Below are positions 16,614 through 26,457 of a stretch of DNA of 64,000 nt, piece by piece (within the stretch, counting starts at the first letter, position 1; every line of letters starts with the position of its first letter). Source of the DNA: Aquimonas sp046318115. Lineage in GTDB: Bacteria > Pseudomonadota > Gammaproteobacteria > Xanthomonadales > Xanthomonadaceae. Made by a program: the position numbers and the translations under genes. The stretch covers positions 1-64,000 of the forward strand of contig JBKCVA010000153.1 in assembly GCA_046318115.1 (NCBI GenBank), given 5' to 3'. A model generated the notes under the pieces. That model was not told where the DNA came from and ran no database searches. It saw only the letters and a program-made list of their open reading frames with translations.

Positions 16614-17217
16614 GCGCTGTTCCGTCGGCAGGTCGCGCAGGTACAGGAGCCGACGCTTTCGGCACCCGCCAGCCGTGCAGCCAGAGCCACAGCAGGTACA
16701 GCGCAATCGTCAGCTTCTGGCTGGCTCCGCGCGGAAGTTCACGCACGAACACGTGCAGCAGCAGGCAGCCGACGGCCAGCAACGCCAGCGGCAGGAACAT
16801 GCGCTCGCCGCGCGTCCAGTCGAGCGCGCCGCGCAGCAACAGGCCAAGACCGGTGAGCCAGAAGGCCAGCAGTGCGCTCAGCGCATGTAGCCGATGCTCG
16901 AAGGGCGGCACCGCGCCGGCCGGCGAGCCGCCGGGAAAGATGGCGGTGACCACCAGGGCGATCGCACCACCAAGGAACAGCAGCAGGGCTGTGGTGTTCA
17001 GCACGCCCGTGCGTTCCCCGCGCCAGCTCTGCCAGGCCTGCGCCGAGATCGCGGCAGCGAGGAAGGCATAGGCCGCCTGCAGCCAGAGGCCGTGCGGCCC
17101 GGACAGATAGAAGGACAGCGGCGCCCGCACCCAGTCGTAACCGGGATGCAGGGCTTGCACGGTGATGGCGGTGCACAGGAAGACGAGGGGGCCCAGCAGG
17201 GCGAGGCTTCGGATCAT
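16609..17217 (-). CDS. DUF998 family integral membrane protein
   Basis: The 202-residue protein has about six transmembrane helices. It begins MIRSLALLGPLVFLCTAITV and includes the HPGYDWVRAPLSFYLSGPHG loop, an ALVVTAIFPGG element, a HRLHALSALLAFWLTGLGLLL helix and a C-terminal LTIALYLLWLWLHGWRV helix. This is the DUF998 pattern. Function in the family is unknown. A GTG start at 17250 would add 11 residues; neither start has a clear ribosome site, so the ATG is chosen. The stop codon lies inside a dispersed repeat. Confidence 0.75.
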   Translation of the reverse strand: MIRSLALLGPLVFLCTAITVQALHPGYDWVRAPLSFYLSGPHGLWLQAAYAFLAAAISAQAWQSWRGERTGVLNTTALLLFLGGAIALVVTAIFPGGSPAGAVPPFEHRLHALSALLAFWLTGLGLLLRGALDWTRGERMFLPLALLAVGCLLLHVFVRELPRGASQKLTIALYLLWLWLHGWRVPKASAPVPARPADGTAP

Positions 17218-17867
17218 GAGTCGCGCAAGGTAGACGGGGAAAGGTCGCACGTGGCGGGACCACGCGCCCGCTGACCCCGCGGATGGCGTGCCGTGACCGC
17301 GGCGGGCCTATGCGATGTCCGGTCCCGAGCACGCGCTACGGCAGCGTCGTGGCAGTTCGTCCGCAGGCGTCAAGCTTACGCTGCGCACAGCCCCTCCTCC
17401 GTCGCTTCGCGCCCCCTTCTCCCCTGGGGAAAAGGGATGCGGAGCGCGTGCAAGTATCCATCGGAGCGGTGCAGTGCAGCCCAAGCGGCGCGCTGCGCTG
17501 CACGCGTCGCGTAGGTTGGCGCCTGGTGCAGCGCGGCCCAACTTCGCCACTTCAACGCTCGCCGCAAGATCCGCATCCACTGCCTTGGGCCGCGCTGCGC
17601 TTGACCCGACCTGCATCGCCACATCGCATCATGGGGGCCATGCGACCGAGCTATCGCGAGCGCAGCGCTCCGCAAGCTTTCGGCTCACTGGCGTACGACA
17701 GCCGCAAGCGAAGCTTCAAGGCTGGCCGCGCGACAGACGCTGAGCTTCGGTCGAATCCCGAATCCCGAATCCCGGACCCGGCCCTCGCGCGCAGCGCTCG
17801 GGCGTTCGCCGGCGCGCGCGGCAGTGCCGCGCGAACGCGCCGCCTCACCCCGAATCCCGGCTTTGGA
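17218..17867. other. Intergenic region rich in dispersed repeats
   Basis: This stretch of about 650 bases shows no credible gene; reading frames through it are uninterrupted only by GC bias. It holds a CTCCCCTGGGGA palindrome near 17410-17440. A GTAGGTTGG...GGCCCAAC inverted motif at 17511-17543 resembles a motif common between genes in this order. Three GAATCCC units and copy B of the repeat seen at 14378-14485 occupy about 17750-17867 and abut the leuB stop codon. Confidence 0.6.
17754..17867. repeat. Dispersed intergenic repeat, copy B
   Basis: It shares with 14378-14485 the ordered blocks CCCGAATCCCG, CCCGGCCCTCGCG, GCGTTCG, CGCGCGCGGCA, TGCCGCGC and AATCCCGGCT. The central part can form a GC hairpin. 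It abuts the 3' end of leuB. Confidence 0.65.
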
Positions 17868-18945
<1,078 letters not shown>

Positions 18946-18956
<11 letters not shown>

Positions 18957-19554
18957 GGGCAGGTTCCTCGATGGCAGGCGTGGGCAGGGAGAAGTCGCGA
19001 GTGCGGGTGGACTCGAAGGCGCTGATCGCCGCCTCGCGCGCGAGCAGGTAGCCGAGTTCGTCCACGCCCTCCAGCAGACAGGTGCGCGCGAAGGCATCGA
19101 GCGGGAAACGGTGGACCTGCCCCTGCGGGCTGGTCAGCGAGCAGGCCGCGATGTCGATGGCGAACTCGCCGTCGGCCTGCTGCATCAGGTGCTGCACGAT
19201 CGCCTCCTCCAGCACGATCGGCACCAGCCCGTTCTTCAGCGCGTTGTTGCGGAAGATGTCGGCGATCTGGCTGCTGACCACGGCCTGCAGGCCCAGGTCG
19301 GTCAGCGCCCAGGGCGCATGCTCGCGCGAGCTGCCGCAGCCGAAGTTGCGGCCTGCGATCAGGATCTGCCGCCCGGCGTTCGCCGGCTGGTTGAAAGCGA
19401 AGTCCGGATCTTTGCGCCAGTCGCTGAAAGCGTGCTGACCGAGGCCTGCGCGGGTGGTGGTGGAAAGAAACCGCGCCGGAATGATCTGGTCGGTATCGAT
19501 GTTCTCGCCGCGCAGCACCACGGCGCGGCTGCGGATGTGGGTGATGGCGCTCAT
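18946..19554 (-). CDS. leuD: 3-isopropylmalate dehydratase small subunit
   Basis: LeuD pairs with LeuC to isomerise 2- to 3-isopropylmalate. The 202-residue product has ENIDTDQIIPARFL, GRNFGCGSSREHAPWAL, SSQIADIFRNNALKNGLVPI and a PLDAFARTCLLEGVDELGYLL C-terminal part, all standard. The start at 19554 shares one base with the leuC stop (TGATG), a coupled arrangement, and its 3' end overlaps leuB. Confidence 0.96.
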
Positions 19555-20969
19555 CAGGCGACCTCGGCGGTGGCGGTGAGAAACTCGCGCGGATCGGCAA
19601 TGCGCCCGGCGACAGCCGCGGCGGCCGCGGACAGCGGCGAGGCCAGCACGGTGCGCGCGCCCTGCCCTTGCCGGCCCTCGAAATTGCGGTTGCTGGTGCT
19701 GACCGCGAGCTGGCCGGGCGCGACGATGTCGCCGTTCATGGCGATGCACATCGAGCAGCCGGGCTCGCGCCATTCGGCGCCGGCGGCACGCACGATTGCA
19801 TCAATACCTTCGGCCTCGGCCTCGCGCTTGACCTTCTCCGAGCCCGCCACCACCAGCATGCGCACGCGCGGATGCACGCGGCGGCCGCTCAGGATTTTCG
19901 CCACATCGCGCAGATCGGCGAGGCGGCCGTTGGTACAGCTGCCGACGAAGACCACATCGACCGGCTGGCCGACCAGACCGAAGCCCGCTTCGAAGCCCAT
20001 GTAGTCCAGCCCCTTGCGGGCGCTGGCATCGGCCGGCTCCGGCACTACGGCATCGACTGCGATCGCGGTACCCGGATGCGTGCCCCAAGTGAGGGTCGGG
20101 CGGATGTCCGCCGCATCGATGCGGACCACGCGGTCGAACTGCGCATCGGCATCGCTGGTGAACTTCGACCACTCGATCACCGCCGCCTCGAAGGCCGCGC
20201 CCTTGGGCGCGCGCGGCGCGCGGCGCAGCCATTCGAAGGTGGTGGCATCGGGCGCGACCATGCCGCAGCGCGCGCCGGCCTCGATCGACATGTTGCACAG
20301 GGTCATGCGCGCTTCCATGTCCATCGCGCGGATCGCCGAGCCGCGGTACTCCAGCGCGTAGCCGGTGCCGCCATTGACCCCGATCACCCCAATCACGTGC
20401 AGGATCACGTCCTTGGCAGAGACGCCCGGCGCCAGTTCGCCCTCGACCTCGATCGCCATGGTCTTGGGCTTGCGCTGCAGCAGGCACTGCGTGGCCAGCA
20501 CATGGCCGACCTCGCTGGTGCCGATGCCAAACGCCATCGCGCCGAAGGCCCCATGCGTGCTCGTGTGGCTGTCGCCGCAGACGATGGTCATGCCCGGCCG
20601 AGTCAGGCCCAGCTCGGGCGCGACCACATGCACGATGCCGCGTCGCGCATCGCCCATGTCGAACAGCTCGATGCCGTGGCGCGCGCAGTTGGCGCGCAGC
20701 TGGTCGACCTGCTTTTCGGAGGCGGCCGTCGCATAGGGCAATCGACCGTTCGCATCGGCCGGCAGGGTCGGCGTGCTGTGGTCCATGGTCGCCATGCAGC
20801 GTTCGGGGCAGCGCGGCGACAACCCGCGCGCTTCCAGCTCGGAGAAGGCCTGCGGCGTGGTGACCTCATGCAGCAGGTGCAGATCGATGTAGAGCACCGC
20901 GGGCGCGGACTCGGTTTCAGGAACGACGACGTGGGCGTCCCAGAGTTTGTCGAAGAGGGTACGGGGCAT
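19554..20969 (-). CDS. leuC: 3-isopropylmalate dehydratase large subunit
   Basis: The 471-residue aconitase-family enzyme carries the 4Fe-4S ligands in VFVGSCTNGRL and PGCSMCIAMNGD. It also has the substrate-binding CGDSHTSTHGAFGAMAFGIG and the N-terminal YIDLHLLHEVTTPQAF. The start MPRTLFDKLWDAHVV is the family norm, and upstream in-frame codons come from a GGGATTC repeat. A 264-base repeat-bearing spacer separates it from leuA. Confidence 0.96.
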   Translation of the reverse strand: MPRTLFDKLWDAHVVVPETESAPAVLYIDLHLLHEVTTPQAFSELEARGLSPRCPERCMATMDHSTPTLPADANGRLPYATAASEKQVDQLRANCARHGIELFDMGDARRGIVHVVAPELGLTRPGMTIVCGDSHTSTHGAFGAMAFGIGTSEVGHVLATQCLLQRKPKTMAIEVEGELAPGVSAKDVILHVIGVIGVNGGTGYALEYRGSAIRAMDMEARMTLCNMSIEAGARCGMVAPDATTFEWLRRAPRAPKGAAFEAAVIEWSKFTSDADAQFDRVVRIDAADIRPTLTWGTHPGTAIAVDAVVPEPADASARKGLDYMGFEAGFGLVGQPVDVVFVGSCTNGRLADLRDVAKILSGRRVHPRVRMLVVAGSEKVKREAEAEGIDAIVRAAGAEWREPGCSMCIAMNGDIVAPGQLAVSTSNRNFEGRQGQGARTVLASPLSAAAAAVAGRIADPREFLTATAEVA

Positions 20970-21233
20970 GTTGAGAGCCGGGATTGGGGATTGGGGATTC
21001 GGGATTCGGAAGAGCGGACTTCGGTCGTTCAATCGGAGCCGCTTTGCTCCCCTCTCCCCCTGTGGGAAGCGGAGGAGAGCGCTTGTCGGCTGCCGGTCGC
21101 AGCCGACGCTGTCTGGTGCCGGAGCGAAGCGAAGGTGGGCTGGGGGATAGGGGTAGAAAGCTTGCGGCGAGCATTGCCCCCTCTCCCCAACCCCTCTCCC
21201 ACCAGGGGAGAGGGGCGCAAAGCTGAGCCTCGA
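20970..21233. repeat. leuA-leuC spacer made of intergenic repeats
   Basis: The spacer contains GGGATTGGGGATTC-type units (20980-21010), a CCCCTCTCCCCCTGTGGG block (21048-21065) and an inverted repeat CCCCTCTCCC-ACCAGG-GGAGAGGGG near 21190-21215. Such insertions inside an otherwise tight operon suggest mobile, MITE-like repeats. No gene is seen. Confidence 0.6.
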
Positions 21234-22775
21234 TCAAGCCGACGCCGTCGCAGCGGTCGGCGCGACCTCTCGCTTGCGCAGCAGGCGGTTGGCGACGTCG
21301 AGCCAGGCCAGCGCGCTGGCCTCGATGATGTCGCGGCTGACACCGACGCCGGTGTACTCCTCGTCCTCGTAACTGACCGAGAGGCTGGCCTCGCCGCGTG
21401 CCTGTGCGCCCATGCCGATGCTGTGAACCTGGTAGCTCTCAAGCTTCAGTTCGATGCCGGTCGCTGCGGCCATGGCCGCGAACAGGGCCGCGACCGGACC
21501 GTCGCTTTCGGCGCTTTCGGCCACATGATTGCCCTCGGGGTCGGACAGCTCGACCTCGGCGCGCGCCTGTCCGCCTGCATCCGAGATGCGCATCGAAGCC
21601 AGTCGATAGCCTTGGCCGGCGCTTGCGGTGGCACCCAGAATCAGCTGCTCCAGATCGCGGTCGCCGACCACGCGCTGGGTTTCGGTCAGCGCCTTGAAGT
21701 TGGCGAAAACATGCTCGAACTCGTCGTCTTCGAATACAAAGCCCAGCGCGCGCAGTCGCTCACTCAATGCCGCGCGGCCGCTGTGGCGACCCAGCACCAG
21801 CTCGGACTTCGGCCAGCCCACGTCCTCGGGCCGCATGATTTCGTAGGTCTCGCGGTTCTTGAGCATGCCGTGCTGGTGGATGCCGGCCTCGTGCGCGAAA
21901 GCGTTGACGCCGACGATGGCCTTGTTGCGCTGGACCATCATGCCGGTCAGGCGCTGCAGCAGGCGCGAGGTCGGCACCAGTCGTTCACTGCGGATGCCGG
22001 TATCGGCGTTGTAGAAGCCCTGGCGTACGCGCAGGGCCATCACCAGTTCTTCCACTGCACAGTTGCCGGCGCGTTCGCCAATGCCATTGACCGTGCACTC
22101 GACCTGGCGCGCACCGCCCTCGATGGCCGCCAGTGAGTTGGCCACGGCCAGACCCAGGTCGTTGTGGCAGTGCGCGCTCCATACCAGATGATCGCCGGGC
22201 ACCGCCGCGCGAAGGCGTTCGAACAGGCTGCGGATTTCCTCGGGCGTGGTGTAGCCGACGGTATCGGGCACGTTGAGCGTCGTTGCACCCGCGCGAGCGG
22301 CGGCGCTGAACGCCTTGACCAGCACCTCGAACTCGGTGCGGATTGCGTCCTCGGCCGAGAACTCGACGTCGTCAAAGTAGCGCCGCGCGAAGGTGACCGC
22401 ACTTTCGGCGCGCTCGATCACCTGCTGCTCGCTCAGGCCCAGCTTGAACTTGCGGTGCAAGGGGCTCGTCGAGATGAACACGTGGATGCGCGGCTTGCGG
22501 GCCTTCTCCATGGCACGGGCGCAAGCCTCGATGTCCGCCTCGGTGCAGCGCGACAGCGTCGCCAGAGTCACCTGGCTGCCGATCTCGCGGGCGATCGCAT
22601 CGGTGGATTCGCGGTCGGCCTGCGAGCTGGCGGGGAAGCCGGTTTCAATCACGTCGACGCCAAGCTCGGCGAGCGCGCGTGCCATCACCTTCTTCTGGGC
22701 GGGGCCCATGCTGGCGCCCGGCGACTGTTCGCCGTCACGCAGAGTGGTGTCGAAGATGCGGATGCGGTGGCTCAT
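21234..22775 (-). CDS. leuA: 2-isopropylmalate synthase
   Basis: LeuA condenses acetyl-CoA with 2-oxoisovalerate, the committed step of leucine synthesis. The 513-residue product has the catalytic TIM barrel with FDTTLRDGEQSPGASM, WSAHCHNDLGLAVANSLAAIEGG (metal-binding HxH) and a NGIGERAGNCAVEELVMAL block. A C-terminal regulatory domain (about 390-510) is of the type that binds leucine for feedback inhibition. GGAG six bases before the ATG at 22775 fixes the start. Upstream lie a leader peptide and attenuator. Confidence 0.96.
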   Translation of the reverse strand: MSHRIRIFDTTLRDGEQSPGASMGPAQKKVMARALAELGVDVIETGFPASSQADRESTDAIAREIGSQVTLATLSRCTEADIEACARAMEKARKPRIHVFISTSPLHRKFKLGLSEQQVIERAESAVTFARRYFDDVEFSAEDAIRTEFEVLVKAFSAAARAGATTLNVPDTVGYTTPEEIRSLFERLRAAVPGDHLVWSAHCHNDLGLAVANSLAAIEGGARQVECTVNGIGERAGNCAVEELVMALRVRQGFYNADTGIRSERLVPTSRLLQRLTGMMVQRNKAIVGVNAFAHEAGIHQHGMLKNRETYEIMRPEDVGWPKSELVLGRHSGRAALSERLRALGFVFEDDEFEHVFANFKALTETQRVVGDRDLEQLILGATASAGQGYRLASMRISDAGGQARAEVELSDPEGNHVAESAESDGPVAALFAAMAAATGIELKLESYQVHSIGMGAQARGEASLSVSYEDEEYTGVGVSRDIIEASALAWLDVANRLLRKREVAPTAATASA

Positions 22776-22835
22776 GGCGGCTCCAGCGGGTGTCGAGATC
22801 GAAGGTGGCGGGGAGGGCTGGGCAAACCGCAGGCA

Positions 22836-22871
22836 AAGAAAAACCCCGCCTCGGTTGCCCGGTGCGGGGTT
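22836..22871 (-). terminator. leu attenuator terminator
   Basis: On the minus strand AACCCCGC (22871-22864) pairs with GCGGGGTT (22849-22842), followed at once by a TTTCTTT run. It sits between the leader peptide stop (22907) and leuA (22775), the position of a transcription attenuator. Confidence 0.8.
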
Positions 22872-22906
22872 CTCGGATTCGTCAGGCTCGGTGTTCTTTT
22901 CGCGCC

Positions 22907-23017
22907 CTAGAGTTCGAGTCCGCACCTGTGCGGTCGAAGGAGAAGGCCGATAAGAAGCAGCGACGCCGCCGGGAGGCGGTCGAGGGTCAGGCTGCAGCAG
23001 TTCGGCTTCAGGGGCAT
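22907..23017 (-). CDS. leu operon leader peptide
   Basis: A 36-codon frame on the minus strand starts at ATG 23017 and ends in TAG at 22907. It contains the run LLLIGLLL (codons 20-27) and 13 leucines in all. The terminator hairpin follows 36 bases after the stop. A short Leu-rich peptide before a terminator and leuA is the classic design for ribosome-mediated attenuation: stalling at Leu codons would favour an antiterminator. No Shine-Dalgarno is visible, and a candidate promoter puts transcription start almost at the ATG, so the leader may be translated leaderless. Regulatory role is inference; the frame and hairpin are directly seen. Confidence 0.75.
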   Translation of the reverse strand: MPLKPNCCSLTLDRLPAASLLLIGLLLRPHRCGLEL

Positions 23018-23024
23018 GCCGCGC

Positions 23025-23054
23025 AGTCTTGATGCGCCGCGACGAGCTTGTCAA
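23025..23054 (-). promoter_or_regulatory. Candidate leu operon promoter
   Basis: On the minus strand a perfect -35 TTGACA (23054-23049) is followed 18 bases later by a weak -10 AAGACT (23030-23025). Transcription would start near 23018, next to the leader peptide ATG. Confidence 0.4.
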
Positions 23055-23332
23055 GCCTACCCGCACGGACATGCGGCGATGGTCTAACGGTCGCTCGCCC
23101 GTCCAGCCGCAAGCGGCGGTCTAAAGCCGCCCCGATGCGTGGCGGGGACTGGATTCCGTGCGCGTGGGAAAACCCGGACGCCGCAGCGAGAGCGTCTCTG
23201 GGCGTTCGGGGCGAAGCGCTGCACGCGCATTCAGAGAGGTTTGGCGAGCTGGTGACCGCGGATTTCGCCTAGCGCGCTGCCGCCACGGTCGGCCAGAGGC
23301 GGCCGCAGCAGGCGGATGGTGCTCACATGCAC
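23055..23332. other. Gap between GGDEF gene and leu leader
   Basis: No gene is supported here. A repeat shared with 16576-16613 occupies 23302-23338 and overlaps the GGDEF gene stop. Small GC-rich palindromes (GGCGGTCTAAAGCCGCC near 23114) are present. Confidence 0.5.
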
Positions 23333-23338
23333 TCAGTC
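23302..23338 (-). repeat. Stop-codon-overlapping repeat, copy 2
   Basis: On the minus strand it reads TGAGTGCATGTGAGCACCAT and then CCGCCTGCTGCGGC. The same string with few changes occurs at 16576-16613. In both places the leading TGA is the stop codon of a chromosomal gene. Confidence 0.65.
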
Positions 23339-24349
23339 GAGCGGCTGGAAGCGGAAGTCATCGCCACCCTCGGCCTTTGCGCGGTAAAGCAGGCGATCCG
23401 CCTGGCTGTACCAGACTGACCAACCGGCCTCCGTATCACAGACCACAGCGCCGACGCTGATCGTCAGGGTGGTCGCGTGCAGGGGTTCGGGCAGGGCCAG
23501 GAGTCGGACGCTGTCGACCAGCGCACGCGCCCTGAGCTCGACCTCCTCCGGCCGATCCACGCGCAGCAGCAGCGCGAACTCATCGCCCCCAAGACGCGCA
23601 GGCACATCGAACTCGCCGGCGATGCGCCGCAGCTGGCCGGCGACCGCCTCCAGCACACGATCGCCGGTGATATGTCCGAAGCTGTCGTTGATCGACTTGA
23701 AATCATCAAGGTCGACCAGCAGCAGACCTAGAGCACCTGGCCGCGGGAGGTGTTCGATCTCGTCGAGATGGGCATACAGGCCACGCCGGTTGCGCAGGCC
23801 GGTGAGCTCATCGGTCTGCACGAGGGTCTCGGCGTTGTTGAGACGCGTGCGGGTCTGTCGCAGCGAATCGAGGGTCAACAGCAATTCTTCGTTGCGACGC
23901 TTGAGGTTGAGGATCAACTGCTGCTCGCTCGAGACGAGATAGGCGAAGCTCCGGCGCATGAAACGCGCGATGCTGGCCGGCTCATGCTCGAGCAGAGCGT
24001 CGAAATCGCCGTTGGACACCGCCACGAGCAGACACGGCCCCACGGCGACCGCACTGGCGAGGCGAGCGTGGTTGCCGATGAAGAATGCCAGTTCTCCGAA
24101 GAACTCGCCCGCGCCGATGCGCTTGTCACGCATGCCGTCGCCGAACTCCAGAGCCACTTCGCCTTCGACCACCACGAACATGGTGCGGCCAAGTTCGCCG
24201 CGCCGGAAGATGAGTTCTCCCGCAGCCACCACGCGACGCTCCCCCACTCGCTCGAACAGCGCCAGCTCAAGAGGCGACAGGCGACGCGCATCGCGTCCGG
24301 CTTCGTCGTCGATGAGAGGCAGATCGGTTTCGGCAGGGCGTGGGTTCAT
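23333..24349 (-). CDS. Diguanylate cyclase with N-terminal cNMP-binding domain
   Basis: The 338-residue protein would make cyclic-di-GMP. Residues about 25-135 form a CRP-like cyclic-nucleotide-binding domain (IFRRGELGRTMFVVVEGEVA, GEFFGELAFFIGNHARLASA). A coiled linker (about 145-170) leads to a GGDEF domain (about 175-335) with DELTGLRNRRGL, LLLVDLDDFKSINDSFGH and an intact catalytic RLGGDEFALLL. The allosteric I-site position before GGDEF reads GEFD, so the RxxD inhibitory motif is not conserved. The ATG at 24349 is chosen because the upstream frame is low-complexity. Its ligand, cAMP or another, is unknown. Confidence 0.9.
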   Translation of the reverse strand: MNPRPAETDLPLIDDEAGRDARRLSPLELALFERVGERRVVAAGELIFRRGELGRTMFVVVEGEVALEFGDGMRDKRIGAGEFFGELAFFIGNHARLASAVAVGPCLLVAVSNGDFDALLEHEPASIARFMRRSFAYLVSSEQQLILNLKRRNEELLLTLDSLRQTRTRLNNAETLVQTDELTGLRNRRGLYAHLDEIEHLPRPGALGLLLVDLDDFKSINDSFGHITGDRVLEAVAGQLRRIAGEFDVPARLGGDEFALLLRVDRPEEVELRARALVDSVRLLALPEPLHATTLTISVGAVVCDTEAGWSVWYSQADRLLYRAKAEGGDDFRFQPLD

Positions 24350-24635
24350 CGGCGGGGCGTCTCGCGGTCGAAGGCCCGTCGCGGGGCGCCGCGAGTGTAG
24401 CAGCCGAACCCCGCGCCGCCCCTGCTCCGCAGCTCGTGCCGCCCGGAGCAACCGGGACGGAACCGGGCACATTCCAAGGTCCAGCCGCACCCCCGCTTCG
24501 ATGTACCGCGACTGCACCCGGTGGATCCAGGGCGGCCAGCAACAGCGGCAGGCGCGGGCGGGGTGGTTCACGTCGCGGCCGCGGAAAGCAGTCGTCCTGC
24601 CGCCATCGAACCGCAGCCCTCCGAGACAACGTGGG
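24350..24635. other. Spacer between GGDEF and DUF3426 genes
   Basis: The 286-base spacer has no recognisable gene. A TACACT (minus strand, 24403-24398) about 50 bases before the GGDEF start could be a -10 with no clear -35. Confidence 0.35.
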
Positions 24636-25391
24636 CTAAAGGAAGCTGAACTCGAAGGCGATGGCCTGGTTACCCGGGTCGACCACTTCCAGTTCAACCA
24701 GCACCGATTCACCGGGCGCGAGCACCTCGCGCGCTGGCGGTTGACCGAGGTAGTCGACCGCTCCAAAGCGACGCAGCGCAACGAGTCGCCCGTCGAGATC
24801 GGACATGCTGATCTCGAGCACCGGCCAGGCCTGTGGCCACACGGCATCGTTGCGGAAGCTGGCGCTGATCAGCAGGGCATCCGGCACCGAGGGGTGTGGA
24901 CTCACATCACGACTCAGCAGCGCAATGCGCTCTGGCGCCGCGTACGCCGGCAGGTCACAGGACAACGCGGAGCACAGCCGCTGCAGCCAAGGCCGCAGCG
25001 TAGGGTCCTGCGCCAGCTCGGCGCGCTGCGCGAGCACGATCTGCCCCGACAGCAGCACGCCCAGGAGCGCCGTCGCTGCCCACCAGCGCCCGCCGCGAGC
25101 GGCTCCGACGCGCCGGCGGTGCAGCGCGAACTGGGGCACGGGCGGACTCGCGGGCAGGCCCTCCGCAGGGCCGCCGCGCGCATCCGTAAACCCCTCTGGC
25201 AGGACGCGGGGAGCCTGCGCGAGCGTCCCGCGCCCGTAGCCGGCCGCCGCCTGCGCGGGAGAGTCGGCAAGACGCTCGAGCCCGTTGAAGGGCTTTTCGC
25301 ACACGCCGCACAGGAGTTCACCGCGACCCAGCGCGATCTGCGCGGCATTCAGGGCGTGCACGGACAGGCAGTGCGGGCATTGGGTGTACAT
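24636..25391 (-). CDS. Zinc-ribbon DUF3426 membrane protein
   Basis: The 251-residue protein starts with an MJ0042-type zinc ribbon (CPHC at residues 5-8 and CGVC at about 28-31). A Pro/Ala-rich linker follows, then a single transmembrane helix near 105-125 (GRWWAATALLGVLLSGQIVLA). The C-terminal DUF3426 domain includes LISASFRNDAVWPQAWPVLEISMSDL-like strands and VLAPGESVLVELEVVDPGNQA. The family is widespread in gamma- and betaproteobacteria, often next to prmA. Its function is not established. Here it lies between a HAD phosphatase and the GGDEF gene, with 71 and 286 bases of spacing. Confidence 0.85.
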   Translation of the reverse strand: MYTQCPHCLSVHALNAAQIALGRGELLCGVCEKPFNGLERLADSPAQAAAGYGRGTLAQAPRVLPEGFTDARGGPAEGLPASPPVPQFALHRRRVGAARGGRWWAATALLGVLLSGQIVLAQRAELAQDPTLRPWLQRLCSALSCDLPAYAAPERIALLSRDVSPHPSVPDALLISASFRNDAVWPQAWPVLEISMSDLDGRLVALRRFGAVDYLGQPPAREVLAPGESVLVELEVVDPGNQAIAFEFSFL

Positions 25392-25462
25392 GCGGGAGTG
25401 GGATCAGGCCTTGGGGATTGGCAAAGCGTGCCAGAGGCGGGTGCGAACGGGACAGCCTCGGC

Positions 25463-26185
25463 TCAGGGGCTGGCCAGCTCGCGCAGCGCATCGGGCACGT
25501 CGGCCGTGCGCTGCACGCTGCGCAGACGCGGATGAGCTGGATCGACCGCGTGTTCGGCTTCCAGCGCCCAGGTCACCGCATAGGGCACATGGACGCCAGC
25601 GCCACCGAGCGCAAGAACCGGCTCGATATCCGAGCGCAGCGAGTTGCCCACCATGGCGAAGCGCGCTGGTGCCACCTCGCACTCCGACAGCACGCGGGCA
25701 TAGGTCTGCGCATCCTTCTCAGAGACAATCTCTATGCGCGGGAACAGTTCGGCCAGGCCGGACTGGCGGATCTTGGCTTCCTGATGGAACAGGTCGCCTT
25801 TGGTGATCAGCACCAGCGGCGCGACCTCCGCCGCCGCCTCGACTGCGTAACGCACGTCCGGGAGCAGTTCGACGGGGTGGGTGAGGATCCCCTTCCCCAG
25901 GTCCAGCAGCCGGTGGATGTCGGTCGCACTGATCCGCTCCTGCGTCAGCGCGATGGCGGTCTCGATCATCGACAGACACATGCCCTTGGCGCCGTAGCCG
26001 AACAGTTTGATGTTGCGTCGCTCGGTGTCGAGCATGCGCTGGTGCAGGCCGGCGTCGGCGAGATCCACGTATTGGCCGACGATGCGCTCGAACTCGGTGT
26101 GCGCCTGTTGGAAGTGGACTTCGCTGTGCCACAGCGTGTCGTCGGCGTCGAAGCCTACAAGCTCGAATGACGAAGAGAATTTCAA
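25463..26185 (-). CDS. HAD superfamily hydrolase
   Basis: The 240-residue protein is a haloacid-dehalogenase-like phosphatase. It has motif I DADDTLWHSE (residues about 13-22, nucleophile and acid Asp), an alpha-helical cap, motif II LITKGD near 130 and motif IV MVGNSLRSDIEPVLALGG near 175. The substrate is not predictable. The first in-frame start giving this protein is TTG at 26185, with GGGGG about 8 bases upstream; no ATG precedes motif I. The start codon and its ribosome-site region lie in the first unit of a 74-bp tandem repeat, so copies of the start are repeated upstream of the gene. Confidence 0.85.
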   Translation of the reverse strand: MKFSSSFELVGFDADDTLWHSEVHFQQAHTEFERIVGQYVDLADAGLHQRMLDTERRNIKLFGYGAKGMCLSMIETAIALTQERISATDIHRLLDLGKGILTHPVELLPDVRYAVEAAAEVAPLVLITKGDLFHQEAKIRQSGLAELFPRIEIVSEKDAQTYARVLSECEVAPARFAMVGNSLRSDIEPVLALGGAGVHVPYAVTWALEAEHAVDPAHPRLRSVQRTADVPDALRELASP

Positions 26186-26457
26186 CGAAACCCCCAGTAG
26201 TTGTGCGCGCTTCTCGCAGCTTGCGAATCCAAGTACTCGAATGACGAAGAGAATTTCAACAAAGCCCCCAGCCGTTGTGCGCGCTTCTCGCAGCTTGCGA
26301 ATCCAAGCACTCGAATGACGAAGAGAATCTCAACAAAGCCCCCAGCAGTTGTGCGCGCTTCTCGCAGCTTGCGAATCCAAGCACTCGAATGACGAGGAGA
26401 ATTTCAACAAAGCCCCCAGCAGTTGTACGCGCTTCTCGCAGCTTGCGAATCCAAGCG
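26162..26457. repeat. 74-bp tandem repeat, four units, overlapping a gene start
   Basis: Four units start at 26162, 26236, 26310 and 26384, each exactly 74 bases and differing at about one to five positions. A decayed fifth unit begins at 26458. Each unit on the minus strand carries a G-run, TTGAAATTCTCTTCGTCATT (the HAD gene's start region; one unit reads TTGAGATTC and one CTCCTCGTC) and a GCTTG-GATTCG-CAAGC hairpin. Unit 1 contains the real start codon. Confidence 0.95.
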
